Positions 12,754 through 24,298 of a stretch of DNA of 64,000 nucleotides are shown in pieces; position 1 is the stretch's first letter, and every line of letters starts with the position of its first letter. A program made the translations under genes and the position numbers. The notes beneath the pieces are model-generated. The model was not told where the DNA came from and made no database searches. It saw nothing but the letters and a program-made list of their open reading frames with translations. The DNA is from Gyromitra esculenta (lineage: Eukaryota; Ascomycota; Pezizomycetes; Pezizales; Discinaceae): positions 372,001 through 436,000 of the forward strand of contig JBCAML010000015.1 in assembly GCA_038503075.1 (NCBI GenBank), given 5' to 3'.

Positions 12754-13877
12754 GACTGCGGTGTATATTTGGCTATGTCAAGTTTATATTGTACTGAAGT
12801 ATTGAGGTAAGTATTAAGGTAAGTATTGAGTGATAATAGAGTAGTATTGTAGTGGTGGTGGTGGTTGTTTTATGAGTATCAGTTGATGAGGATTGAAAGA
12901 CAAGAGACGCAGTGAAAGGGCGATATATATAACACCGTCTGGAGGGTAGCTACGTAACGGCCCCTACCTGGTCTGGGCTAACTTACTTGTTTGCCCACGC
13001 AGCGGTAAAAGCCAAGATTTCCCTTGCAAGGCAGCGGTGGGCCAGTGATGACCTCAACTGGGCCTCGGAGACAGGTTTGCATTACTGGATGGGGGAGATG
13101 GGAATGGCAGAGATGCCTGGGGGACAGCTGGGGGCAGATACTTGATTCTCTGAATAGCGACAGGGAGATGCCTATTGCGCTCTGCTGTACAGCAATTGGG
13201 CGCGCACCGCAATCTGGACGGAAATAGAATCTGGGGGCTATTCCAACTAAACAGTAACAAAGCAGGGGTCAAGCATTGCTGAGACCGGTTTCTGGGCAGC
13301 GCGGGCGATCGCGTCGGGATTCGGCGGTGAGGTCAGCGATGACGGCGTGTGACGTCGCGTGTGGCTGGACGCGTGTGCACACCCTAACCCTGCATCAATG
13401 ATGCGGGAGACGAAGCGACAAGATTGGCATGATCATCTAGATAGCGATAAGATAGCGATAGCGACAGCGATTAGGGCAGCCCCAAGCCCTACTCTTCTCC
13501 TTCCACTCCCATCCCCCCATTATCTCGTCTCATCCACCAAGCAGCAGCCATCCATACTGAAATGGCAGCATCCCATGGAATCACCAGTCAGAATTACCAG
13601 TCGGGCCCTCATTTGCGTTTCTCGTGTACCCTGACTTTGTTTATTCCTAGGGCTCCACTTGTTTGTACTGCAACTGCTATCTGGTAGGAAGTGGGTGAGG
13701 AGGGTATCTCAGTCCAAGACCACTCAGAGCCGTCGACCTAGTCGAGTGATAGCTAGTGCCTCGCCCCCACTTACCCGGCCTCTTCCAAGCCGGGTAACCT
13801 CTCGAGCTCCAACGACGGTCGCACCAACACCAAAGCCGAGCTCTCTCCAAGCTCCCCCCAGTTGCTCCTCCACCACC
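12754..13877. promoter_or_regulatory. Divergent upstream region, LEA-like gene / SEC5
   Basis: About 1.1 kb lie between two divergent starts. On the LEA-like side there is a set of short direct repeats of the AAGTATTGAG type (12795-12835) and a GTGGTGGTG run. On the SEC5 side pyrimidine-rich stretches and GATAGCGATA repeats (13441-13470) precede the ATG at 13878, which has a good ACCACCATGG context. No gene is seen inside. Confidence 0.4.
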
Positions 13878-16800
13878 ATGGCCGACCCCCGCTCCGAAGC
13901 CGCCCTGCTCAAATACTACCGTCTGCAAGACCCCTTCCCCGAATCATGGTCCGATCCAATCGAGGACCTGCAGGCCAAGCAGCGAAAGCAATTCCGCGCC
14001 TCAACAACGCGGTACTCGATCCTGCAAGAAGAAGGCTTTTCCGCCTCCCTCAAAGGCCTCACCGGGGAGCTCTACACCGGCTTCGTGCCTGAAGATGAAC
14101 CGGATCCACTCGGTAGCACTAATTCGGTTGTACGGCTTCTCCGGGAACGGGGATTGGCGGTAGATGATAATATCCGATTGCGTTAGTTCCCCCCTTCCTC
14201 CCCCCTCACCCCCACATACAAACCCCTGACAAGCGTGTAGGCAACAGATACTTGATCTCCTCCAAGACCTTCTCGCCAACCGCCTTCCTGCGCGACGTAC
14301 ACGCGGCCACGCCCTCCCCCGAGCTCCAGCGCGGCCTGAACCTGCTCTCAAACTCAATCGCGCAAAAATCCGGCTCGCTGAAGCTGCTCGTCGAATCCAA
14401 CTTCGACCGCTTCGTGGCGGCCAAGGGCACGATCGAGGGAGTGTACAAGGAGATGAAAGCCAACTCGTTCCTGGACCGCGAGAAGGAGAGCGAGTACGGC
14501 GTGGGCAAGATTCGATCCTACTTGAACGACGCGGAGACGAAGGCAGACGACGTGTTCGGGCCGGTCATGAAGGGCCGTGGCAGAGAGGAGGAGCTGAGGA
14601 CGCTGCTGTCGGTGGTGGAGCGACATAGAGATATTTTGGAGATGCCAGGGCTGCTGGCGGATTGTATCAAGAGGAAGGACTACGAGAGTCTTATCGAAGA
14701 GTACCAGAAGGCGAGAAAGGCGCTGATGGATGCGAGGGGACTGGTGCCGATCGAACCGGGGAGTTTGAGTGCGGGGTTTAAGGAGGAGCATATTCATCAG
14801 TTGATTATTGCAGAGAAGATGTGGATTGAGGTGACGTTTGCGATTGAGGAGTTCAAGAGAGATACGTGGAAGAAACTGGTGGAGTGTAAGACGGAGGATG
14901 GGATGCATATGGAGTTGATTGGGATATTGCTGGAGTTAGGCGTGGATGATAATCCGATCTGGGTGTGGCTACTGAGTCGGTATGAGTATTTGAAGAACAG
15001 GATCACGACGGTGTTTGAGAGGAGTAGGATGGAGATTGAAGGTTTGTTTTTATGTCTCGTTTGTACTGTTTCATGATCGATCACTCGTATTCACATCACC
15101 CTCTAGTTCTCCGCCGCAAAGTCGCTGCTGCGCCTCCCCCATCCTTTAAAGCAACTGCGCACCATCTCCGCGCCCCGACTCGTCGCATCCAGCCCGATCC
15201 ACAGAAATCAATCGATACATCACGCATCATCTCCCACTGGGAACTGATCCTCTCCTCCATCACCGCCCTCCTCGACCCGTCAACCGGCATGCTCTCTGAG
15301 CTCCTCAACTTCTGGAAAACCGCCCAATCCTTCATCAACGGCGACAACCTCCTCCCTGTCGGCATCGACGACCAATCCCGCAAACACCACCGTCTCGAAG
15401 ACGCAAACGTCCGCATGCTCCGCGAGGGCGCCGTCGAGATCGTCGCCCTGATACGTGATTGCATGGTTGCCTTCTTCCAGGAACCCCCCGTTGACGACGT
15501 GAGCAACGTGTATTCGCCCGCGCCCGCCACTCCGTCGGGTGCCCAAGGCTCATTCCCGTCCTCGCAGTTGCCTGATATCTTAAAGGCGAAAGTACCGCAG
15601 CAGAAGGAGGGCGAGGAAGGATATGCGTTTTTTCCGCCAGGCGCAAACTCGCTTGGCGGGGTCCACTTCATGGGGAAGATTATGGTGCTTGTTGGAAATG
15701 CAGCTGTTGCGATGGCGGATATGGCCGGGAAACTCGGGAAGGACGGGGTCGCGGATAGGCTGAAGGTTATGGTCTCGGGCGGACGCGAAAGGGCTGTTGT
15801 TGCAGTTTGCAGTTCGTGGCTGAAGGACGCGCAGAATTGTAAAGTGCTAGAAGACTGGACGAGGGCTGTGGATAATCGCGATGTCACCAAGATGCCGGGA
15901 CTGTTCCTGGCGTTCGAGAGGGAGATTATAGGCGGTATGCAAGGGATGGTGTATCTGGATAAGGTCAAGAATAGTAACAGTGGGGTTATCCCCCCGCCGA
16001 GCGCGAAACTGCTTACCCATGTCAGAGGCCAGTTTGTTAGGAGCCTGTACAAGAGTCTGCAGGGGATGGTGGAGAACGCGAAGCAGCCGGTGAAGAGCGA
16101 GGAGAGGGGCGAAGATATGGATGAGCTGGCGAGCCCGGTTGCGAACGTTGCGCCGGCGAACTTGATGGCGCACTCGGTAGATAGTACGAATAGGGATGTG
16201 CGGGTGTTGCTCACGCTTAGCAATCTTGCACTGCTGCGGTTGGATATTGTGCCTGAATTAATCTCACAGTTTGAACAAGCCTTCTCAGTGAAACTGACCG
16301 ACGAGTCTAAGGTGCCACCACTCACTCCCCTCCTTACAAATTTACCCTTTACTCACATTTTCTAGACAATCCGCGACGCCCTCGGCCAGATTGATTCCCA
16401 ACTGTTTGACGAATACACCAAGCCCATCGTCAAAGCCATCGCCTCCCTAATCTCCACTGGCATCTCATCCAGCACCTGGTCTCCCACGCACGGCAAAATG
16501 GCCACCGAAGTCCGCCCCTACATCTACGACGCGCTCCTCTGTCTCGTGCACGTCCACAGCCAAGTCACCACCACCGCCCCCTCCCTAACCTTCCCCATAC
16601 TGTCCTACCTCCTCGAGTCCATGAGCCGAGAGCTCCTCGAGGCGTTCAAACTCCGCAAGAAATTCACGCTGGGCGAGTTACTGCAGGCTACCCTGGACGT
16701 GGAGTTTGTGAACCAGACCCTGAGCCAGTTCAATACCCCTCGCGCGAGCGAGTGGCAGCAGCAGATTTATGTCGAGCTGGACCGCGGGAGCGATGTCGAG

Positions 16801-17013
16801 GCGAGACAGGGTCTGCAGAAGGAGCTGGGCGAAATGAAGGCGATTTTGAGTCAGTTGAGGAGGTATTCTAGGGCCGAGTTGTAAGTGTCCTCCCTCCCCC
16901 CCTGGTGTGGATAGGTGGATGGGTTGGTTGGTTGGTTGGTTGCTGACTAGGACGGGTGTAGTTTGTGTTTTAGGTCGAAGAAGTCGAATTCGAAGAGGCC
17001 GGCGGAGGCGTAA
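13878..17013 (+). CDS. SEC5: Exocyst complex component SEC5
   Basis: Subunit of the octameric exocyst, which tethers secretory vesicles at sites of polarised growth. Five exons (13878-14181, 14241-15041, 15107-16311, 16366-16880, 16974-17013) join to 954 residues, near the usual fungal length. Family signatures remembered from fungal Sec5 include NRYLISSKTFSPTAFL at the exon 1/2 junction, LLVESNFDRFVAAKGTIEGVY and the FGPVM block, followed by the helical rods typical of exocyst subunits. The ATG sits in ACCACCATGG. The last exon adds SKKSNSKRPAEA; without that splice the frame stops at the TAA inside the donor GTAAGT (16882-16884), giving an end 12 residues shorter. The exon 3 donor GTGCCA is weak but the frame demands it. 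Confidence 0.88.
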
Positions 17014-18233
17014 GTGCTTTTTGTTGGGTGCTGCGGGTGTGTTAATTAGTTGGGTTAGTTGGGAAAAGGGGTATGTGTTGATTAGAGATGTGCTAATTAG
17101 GGATGTGGTGGTAGGGGGATGTATAACTTTTGTTTGGGTTTTGCATGGCGTTATGGTTGTATCCCCTCTTTTTTTTTTTGATAATTATATATAGCGTGCT
17201 AGCTGTAGATATCGACTACGTAATAATATTGGGCTCATTTGTGACTTTTTTCCCCCGACTTAGAGGGATCAATTTGGTAGTTGGGTTTTTAATTAGAGCG
17301 TGAGCAAAGTATTGTTGAATCATGAGATGTCACTCGGCTCATTGGGGGCGCCAGTACATGTTGCTATAGGGATTTTGCCCTAGAATCGATGGAGCGTAGG
17401 TAACTGGTTTTCCTAAATCGGTAATGACCAAGTAAGTGAAGGAGATCTAAATAGATCGAGTGATATTTTGTGATCGGTACTTTACGGGCTTGTTGTTGTT
17501 ATTTATGTATTCATTAGGTAAATTTAACCCGTAGGTCACGGTACTCTCAAAACGACCAATGCAAAAAACGCAACATAATCCGCGACAAAACAAAACAAAA
17601 CAAAACAAAACCCCCCATAAATTCCTTAGTTAATTTCCCTAACGCCCCCCCCACACTTCCCCACCGTCCATCATCTCCCGCCGTCCCTCGTTTTTTTTTT
17701 GTATAGTTTGTGTCGAGCTGCAATATAATAGAAATGAGATGACATGAGTTCTCAGGATTCCCCAAGGATGTGCATGCGCTCGCAGTCGCATTTGAAGAGT
17801 GGACCTCACCGCCGAAGCCACTGGCAGCTTGTCGAGATCACTGGTATTACTCAAGTACTGGTTATCCCATTTCCGGCAACTGATGCCAAAACCCAACTCC
17901 TGATATACCGGTACCATTTATAGTTGTTTCATTACCATATATCATTCTAATGGTTCTGTGCGACCCCCCGAATGTAGAGAGTAGTTAGGCCCAATTGCAG
18001 TTACACTCAGATCGTCCCACCGCTAGCTGTAGTCGAGGTAATCTCACTTGAATTCTCCGCTCCACCAACTATGGACTTGAAGGCAGAAGCACCACCGATG
18101 GCTAACGATATTACTCCTGGCAGAGCAGAGCAACTGGGATATTTTAGTGCTCACGCAAAGGACCTAGAAGAAAGGTCTATCGTGAAGAAAAATAGGTGGC
18201 TGGATCTTGTAGGCGGAATATGTTAGTCTCTTA
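17014..18233. other. Intergenic, 3' of SEC5
   Basis: No gene seen. It contains a GGTTGGTT-type run just upstream (16921-16940), an AAAAC pentamer run (17585-17610) and poly-T. The coding-like frames are short and low-complexity. Confidence 0.45.
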
Positions 18234-18642
18234 GACCAGGCTCGTTGGTTTTTTGTACTTTCATATGTGTGCCAAGGAATAGATGACCTAAGCTTTAGCT
18301 GACTAATGCGACCTAAACCCTAATTCCTCCAATTTCTCGGCACCTCGAAGCACATCTATGGTAGTCTCGTACTTGTCGCGTGACAATCCTTTCTTACATT
18401 GGTTGTTGACGGATTGGTGAAAGAGCTCCACCAAATACCCTAGGTTTAGCGAATGAACGTCTGATTGCGAGACTACATCTATGGTGTTGTGCTTTGAGGT
18501 GCCGAGAAATTGGAGGAATTAGGGTTCAGGTCACGTTGAGATGCTTATTAAGCAAAAGTATATGTTTTAGCACATATGAGTGTCGTTCAGCGAAAATGCA
18601 CAATAACTATCTTGGAAGTACAAAACACCAACGAGCCTGGTC
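18234..18642. mobile_element. Foldback element with long inverted arms
   Basis: A left arm (18234-18369) and a right arm (18468-18642) are imperfect reverse complements around a loop of about 100 bases. Matching blocks include GACCAGGCTCGTTGG, CCTAATTCCTCCAATTTCTC with GGCACCTC, and GGTAGTCTCG. The right arm holds about 36-38 extra bases (18578-18615) absent from the left; the same segment lies in the hairpin at 53871. There is no coding capacity. This looks like a non-autonomous foldback or MITE copy that received a second insertion in one arm. Confidence 0.7.
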
Positions 18643-19392
18643 CACGAGGCTAGAATATGTCTTGAAAAATGAATCGGAAGATCTGAATAATCAATAGTCA
18701 ACACAATAAATCCCGGAACGCAAGTCATGGAACAACTTGTGGAGCGCCATAGTCACCTCATGAATAGCTTGGTTATACCTTCCAGGGTAGCCCTTCCTAA
18801 AATCCACCACTGTACAAAACTCCTTGAGAGTCGTAATTAGGATGTATAGTATGCCTTAATAGCTCTCGACACGGTCAGGTAATAAGGATCTCACAGCGCA
18901 GGAAGTGAATGTAAAAAAAAAAGGAACGTCTTCAAACAATGGCAATAACTCAAACCCCCCCTGCCAGAGTGAAAACTTACATTGAGTGCGTACTGGTTGA
19001 AGTAAGCCCTGCTGTAAAAACTTCACCCTAGAACAGGAGAAGCTATGATAGTTTATATGTTTTACCGGATAAACTCTGGAATACTTCCGGAATACTACCT
19101 TGGTATTTAATATGCATGAAATCTTTTGATGAGTTGTCGCTAAAACACTGCATAGCGAAACCGTCTTAGTATGTCTGGGCTCGAACCGGCTCATTTCGTG
19201 GAGTATATCGCCAGCCTAAAGAAGTGATGCTCTATGGCCAGTTTTGGATCCACGGCATACTTTCCTGACAAGAGCATATATGTATACATGTAACTTTGTA
19301 TTGCCGCAATGTTCTAACAAGAGGGATTTCAACAGTATAGCTCATGAAGTTACGTACTCTAAATAAACAGACAGGTGTATAACAAGGGGGCA
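18643..19392. other. Gene-free AT-rich spacer
   Basis: No gene is recognised between the foldback element and the LTR-like repeat. A 112-codon minus frame (18856-19194) has no recognisable motif and lacks splice partners. TACATGTA occurs at 19285. Confidence 0.4.
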
Positions 19393-19661
19393 TGTTGGAT
19401 ATATGGAATATATCTATAGGCTTCCTAGTAGCATGTCATCGCTACTAAGGGGGTTGCTCGGGCCGATCTATTCGGCGCCCAAAGAACCCGCCATAAACCG
19501 GTTTATATGGGTCTATCAGGACTATATATATGGGGGCTTTCCCCCGTTCTCCTATTCTGTTTTCTCTTTACTACTTTACTGGATACCGAATATCACATAT
19601 CTATTCATTATATTCAACTGGGCATTCCTGCACTAAACCGAGTGATTTTTCGTGATTATAA
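19393..19661 (+). mobile_element. Solo LTR-like relic 1
   Basis: It begins TGTTGGATATATGG and ends near TAAACCGAGTGATTTTTCGT followed by GATTATAA, about 270 bases. The start recurs at 7092 and the end at 21231, so both boundaries are supported by other copies. The interior has a G/C run (TGGGGGCTTTCCCCC) and a pyrimidine-rich region with TTCAACTGGG near the 3' side, as copia LTRs often have. No internal gag/pol was found next to it and no clear target duplication was seen. The 3' end is approximate. Confidence 0.5.
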
Positions 19662-21007
19662 ATATCCCTTTCTTCCATTACGCTATTTAGTCTAGTTTCT
19701 CCCAATCTGGATGCTCTCGTTTCCTTTGGCCTCCATATTGACTCAACTTCGCACTATTTTTATATTGGCATCCCCAAAGCCTTATCTATCTTTTATCGAT
19801 AAACCTTCGTATATTAAGCAAGAGCTGCCCTTAGCGCAATAAAACCCGCGGTCAAGGAGAAAATGGTTCTTCGCGAGATCAAAAGTTCCACAGTTGCAAA
19901 AAGGGGGTGCTACTTGAGACCTTGTTATATATATTTACCCCCTTTTTTATATCCGAATCAGGGGTTATTGCTAATTATAAATTCTTTAATTCTTATTGAG
20001 CATGTTCCATGTGTATAATAGCAAAAGCTATGAGTTTCCCGTAATGTTTTTTGTAGCCAGCGAGACTGTTATCTCATCGCGAGAAATACGTTATGAGGCC
20101 ATATCACTACAAGCTTAACGTGGATATCCGTATTCTCGTTAGTAGCCAAAGGCGAAGGCAAGCAAGCACTTCATGCGCATCTGTGTACGGCCTTGGTCTG
20201 CAACAGGCTCAACACGTAATGCACAAAGAGCGACTGGTTGGGGGTTTGGTAATCTGATCTGCAGCGTTGGATGTTTATTGGCACCGCCATTTCTGGGTTG
20301 GCGGCGGAACCAGGCAGAAGCTGCTAAACAGGGGTTCAGCTCCAACTCTAGTCCAACCCAGACAACCTGTAGCGACGTGTAGTTTAGGGCTAGATCGCCA
20401 TTGGCTACATGTATTCTATAGCTACCACACACTGGCAAATTTGGGAATTGAAACTTGGAGCTTGAATTCTTGACATAACGTATAGAATAAAACACTATTT
20501 TTCATAATTTCTAGCGCATAAAAACTTGTTCTATCGCGACTGCAGCTATAAAATATCCTATGGGTTTATACTTTTTAGGAATAGCAAGACCAGGTGGCTG
20601 AAACATAGGCCTGTTACAGTACAAGGCTTTAGGAGCACCATCATATAATCTTCGGGTTGAATGTGCATAATGGATAAATAAATAAGTACAAAGCTTAAGC
20701 TTAAATTTGGAGGCCTAGGATTTGTTGCCTGAACCTTTCTGCACCCCTTTTCGTCATATGGACCCCTTGGCTCTGCTAGCGCGGAGTGGTTACGCTTCGT
20801 TGTTACATGCTCTTCCAAGTAACTTTACACGTAATTATAGTTTCGTGGAGCGCGTAGCATAAGAGAATATGGCAAACATTTCGTCGCCATAAATGAACCA
20901 ATAGCGTGCTTAAATCGTTTAACATTTCATGATATCTCAGACGAGTTCTCGTAATGCTTTTAGCATCTAGAGGAGGTGCTAGCAACGGCTAGCAAAACTG
21001 ACAATGC
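19662..21007. other. Gene-free AT-rich spacer
   Basis: Nothing recognisable as a gene. Short frames such as 20139-20495 (minus) show no domain. TACATGTA occurs at 20406. The composition suggests old mobile DNA. Confidence 0.4.
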
Positions 21008-21256
21008 TGTTGAAGATATTGTGTCTTGATAGCACTTCATTAGCCTGGGACTGTTCGGTACGAGTTAGTGGATCCTTGCCAATTCAACGGTCTCCGGGAG
21101 CCTGGACGTAGGGGTTTCTTCTATTACTTGGACTGTGGTATGTGTAGCGAAAGCTTTTTTCCGCATCTTTCTCTCCATTAAGTATAACAACGCTAATTCT
21201 TAAGATATTATTTCAACAATACAATATCCAGTAAACCGAGTGAGAATTTGTGATAA
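21008..21256 (+). mobile_element. Solo LTR-like relic 2
   Basis: The 3' end (AGTAAACCGAGTGAGAATTT then GTGATAATA) matches the 3' end of the element at 19393-19661. The 5' end TGTTGAAGATAT is a weaker match to TGTTGGATATAT. The spacing, about 250 bases, is close to that of the first copy. The interior is diverged. Confidence 0.4.
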
Positions 21257-21713
21257 TAATAATTTCTCAAACCCCATCCCGCATTTACCTTCAGTAAATC
21301 GAAGCTAGTTTTGTGCTAAGTTCCAACCCTCGAGGGGCATTACGTATCTAAGGGTCTGGTGTAATCAGATAGTCTAGCTAAGCCCGAGGGGGCTGGGATT
21401 AGCCGAGACTTCAGGGAGTGCTCCGGTGCATTTTTGGTGCCCAGAAGCACAGATATTTACATGAGCCCCAAAAACTAAGAATTTATTACACTAGCCCCTC
21501 TAGTTTGTACGCAGCATATGTGGGAGAGCTAATATACAATGGGATGGAGCCGTCCATCCTCCGCTTACGTTTAGGTGTCGCGGTTCGCGCAGTATAGTGG
21601 TGTTGTGCAACCTTTTTTCTAAGGTTGAGAGCACATATAGTAGGTGAACATTAATCCGAAAGCAAGTTCATCAAAAGATACCAAGGGGCCTGTTCTTACG
21701 CCTATTATCTCAA
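21257..21713. other. Gene-free spacer with short palindromes
   Basis: No gene seen. It contains CAACCTT..AAGGTTG (about 21608-21628) and CCCTCGAGGG-like short inverted repeats. A GCAGTATAGTGGT box near 21588 looks like a decayed tRNA A box. Confidence 0.35.
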
Positions 21714-21847
21714 GTAGAGCTGTGGAGAGGATCGCGAGGCAGAGGGCATAACGAGGCTTGGCTCACAAACTCAATATCTCGCCACCTAATGGAGATCAAT
21801 TTGCTAGCCAAGCCTGTCAAGCCTCGTTATACCCTCCACTGCTCTAC
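21714..21847. mobile_element. MITE-like element with interrupted terminal inverted repeats
   Basis: The ends GTAGAGCTGTGGAG and CTCCACTGCTCTAC are reverse complements with one mismatch. Inner arms AGGGCATAACGAGGCT and AGCCTCGTTATACCCT also pair with one mismatch, and a third block AGCCAAG pairs with CTTGGCT. Total length is about 134 bases with no coding capacity. No target-site duplication is obvious. Confidence 0.65.
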
Positions 21848-21866
21848 CCTTGCGCAGGAATTCGAA

Positions 21867-21955
21867 TGATAGTTCAGTGGTAAATTACAGGTCACTGACT
21901 CTCTTTGGCCGCTCAACCTTATGTGAGCGTCGAATAACGGGGGAAGCTTCACCGC
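21867..21955 (+). repeat. tRNA-like (SINE head) relic
   Basis: TAGTTCAGTGGTA (about 21877) fits the RNA polymerase III A box. About 50 bases on, GCGTCGAATAAC is a degenerate B box. A proper cloverleaf with a clear anticodon stem could not be folded by eye, so it is not called a tRNA gene. Confidence 0.25.
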
Positions 21956-23500
21956 CAGTTGGACTAATATAGTTTCTCGGATATCTTAGCTCCGAAAATT
22001 ATATCTCAAAGGAGAGGAATTCTTGGGTCTCATTATATAGCGCCATTATAACGGAATAGTACTCTGGACTTAATTTAAGTACTACCTATAGCTAGCTACA
22101 TTTAATCTCATCCCTAGTCCCATACTAGCAACTTTCTGCTGCCGCATTTTCTTAAGAAAGTAGAAGCTTCAACAGTGCCGTCGGACCCATATCTCAAAGA
22201 TTCTCTTGTGGCCCTAGACTCCTGTTACCTGGAGTCACCCTAAGAGAGTATATTAAGTTTTTTTATGATTGGGATATCCGGAATAGGCTTCCTTTTCCCT
22301 AGCGACATAGATTCGTTGAGGAGGCGACGTTTGACCTCTCAGTAATTTCTGGCGTACTTTCTTTGTCAGTTTCTGATTAGCGCGCGTCCCCTTGTGCTTT
22401 CTGTCCCCTCAACTAATTTACGGTTAGATAATATGCTAACAGCCCATGATAGCAAGCACAAGCATACGTGTATATCAGGGACACGCAGATTGGGATCTCT
22501 AGATGTGGTGTAAGCTCCTGAGCCCTTGGCCCTAAAGCGAGGTAACCATTTTTTTACGTGGGATATCACTCGATCTTGGCACTCAGTACAGACGAATCGA
22601 CTAAATGCCAAAGACCCGCAGCGAATATCTCTGTATTGAATTTTTTATACAGACAGCTGCTAAATTAGCCCTTTTCTAGCTCCTAGCCCACACCTTTTTC
22701 TCTTGCTCATAGCTAGAGTACCTGTAAATACGTAAAAGCTGAGCTTAATGCTTCGTACTAAGGCTTGAAGAGACATTCTGAGCTGTCATTCCGATCTAAT
22801 TCGGCCGTTGGCTCAACGCCATGTGTTGGACAACCTTGGGCTGAACGCAGAGATTATCAGCTCGAAACTATTTAGCCTCCTCTAGAAGCCATCTAATTAG
22901 TTCCTACGTTCTCTATAGATAGCAAGTTAGCACTTGGCGGTAGCCCTCGGAGATGTAAGGACGTCCGCGTAGATGAGCATGCCGAAGAAGGCCAGATTAC
23001 GAGAGAGATAGAACCCAATGGCTTTATCTTTTTTACTGATAACCGTAGAACCGTAGAACCGTTGGCCCTGCGGTTAGAGTGCTAAACTCCATCTTTCTGT
23101 CAGATTATAAGACGATCGTGAAGTCTGCTAGCGTCGATTCTTGAAATATCATTGCAACTATAACGCAATATGATATTCAAAATCGAAGTTCCGAAGTCAC
23201 AAAAGCCATAAAGTTTTCTCAGGCTATTATTATAGGGACCGTCGATTAGGAAACTTACACCTAGTACCCAAAATACTAAGAGTACGCTAAGGCACGTACG
23301 CTACCTCGCCGAACGATATAATAAATAACTGGTGAGCCTACCTACCTACTGCTGCTATAGAAATCGGCCTGGATAGTTTGCTGATCAGTTGTTGGGTATG
23401 TTAAACAATAGTTGGATACAACAAGAAATTGCACACCCAGCTCCAACTCCAACTTCTGTAAATGCCCTGCTTCTAGCGATGACTAAATACCGCTCGTCTG
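21956..23500. other. Gene-free AT-rich spacer
   Basis: No gene seen. A second tRNA-like piece lies at 23061-23145: TGGCCCTGCGGTTAGAGTGC as an A-box region, then GCGTCGATTCTTG as a degenerate B box. A short direct duplication ACCGTAGA occurs at about 23042 and 23051. Confidence 0.35.
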
Positions 23501-24298
23501 TCAAGTGACCTTCTCTTTCAAGAATATCACAATGTCGTCGAACTCTTCCGTCTCCTTTAGCCAGTGCCCGTCCTCCTCCGCTCCCATATACTTCTTCCAA
23601 GTCACATTCACACCCATACCCCGGAGGATATCGCGGGCCTGTTTTCCCAGCGCAAGATCAACCCATATGTCGTCAGCCCCATGACCCAAGAACACCGGTG
23701 TCTCCAGCATCGACCCAGGATCCACACTGGAAGCGGTAACCCAATCCCCTAGTTCGAGTTTATCCCGAAGAAATGCTATCACTTGCGTTTCCGATCCCTC
23801 AGACTCCCTCAAAACCGCTTCCACCTGTCCTGCAAACGGCAACCATCCACTCGCACCCACGAAGGCACCCAGCTTCCGTCCCCCACATAAAAACGCCTGC
23901 AGCGCCGTGGCTTCTCCCTGGCTGACACCACCCAACACTACCTTCTCGGTGGTCCCCAGCCGTTTAGCTTCTTCGTCCACCAATCCCAGTATGAATCGGA
24001 CCGCGTCCTTCAGGCCCTCGACCTGAAGATGGGATTCTGCGTCAGCGTTGCTTAGCGAGACTATATCAAACCACTCAGTCATCTCTTCCTGGAAGACGGT
24101 GGACCAGCGTGACTTGGCGGAAGGAAACACCCATCGCCAGCCGGGGAAATGCTCAGCGAGGGTTAAGCCAGAGGAAGTACGTGTTTCGAAGAGTTCTTCT
24201 GCGAATTCAGGTCCGTTGCTGCCGCGGCCGTGAAGAAGGATTATGGTGCGGACGTGGGTGGTTGTGGCGTTGTGGATGTGGGGTTCTGGGAATGGCAT
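23501..24298 (-). CDS. Alpha/beta hydrolase, acyl-protein thioesterase-like
   Basis: Intronless, 265 residues. It resembles the phospholipase/carboxylesterase group (acyl-protein thioesterase fold) that hydrolyses acyl esters or thioesters in the cytosol. LLHGRGSNG (about 21-29) is the oxyanion-side loop. The nucleophile is Ser126 in GGVSQGEA, where the usual elbow is GFSQG. Candidate acid Asp209/210 lies in GHGADD and His245 in EEDGHW. The triad is complete. There is no signal peptide or membrane segment. The substrate cannot be assigned; family members with this divergent form are common in filamentous fungi. The upstream region to 24440 is probably its promoter. It is flanked by repeat-rich tracts on one side. 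Confidence 0.8.
   Translation of the reverse strand: MPFPEPHIHNATTTHVRTIILLHGRGSNGPEFAEELFETRTSSGLTLAEHFPGWRWVFPSAKSRWSTVFQEEMTEWFDIVSLSNADAESHLQVEGLKDAVRFILGLVDEEAKRLGTTEKVVLGGVSQGEATALQAFLCGGRKLGAFVGASGWLPFAGQVEAVLRESEGSETQVIAFLRDKLELGDWVTASSVDPGSMLETPVFLGHGADDIWVDLALGKQARDILRGMGVNVTWKKYMGAEEDGHWLKETEEFDDIVIFLKEKVT

Noticed and set aside
15096..16325. 409-codon minus frame within SEC5
   Set aside because: It is antisense to a clearly conserved SEC5 exon, so it is a chance open frame.
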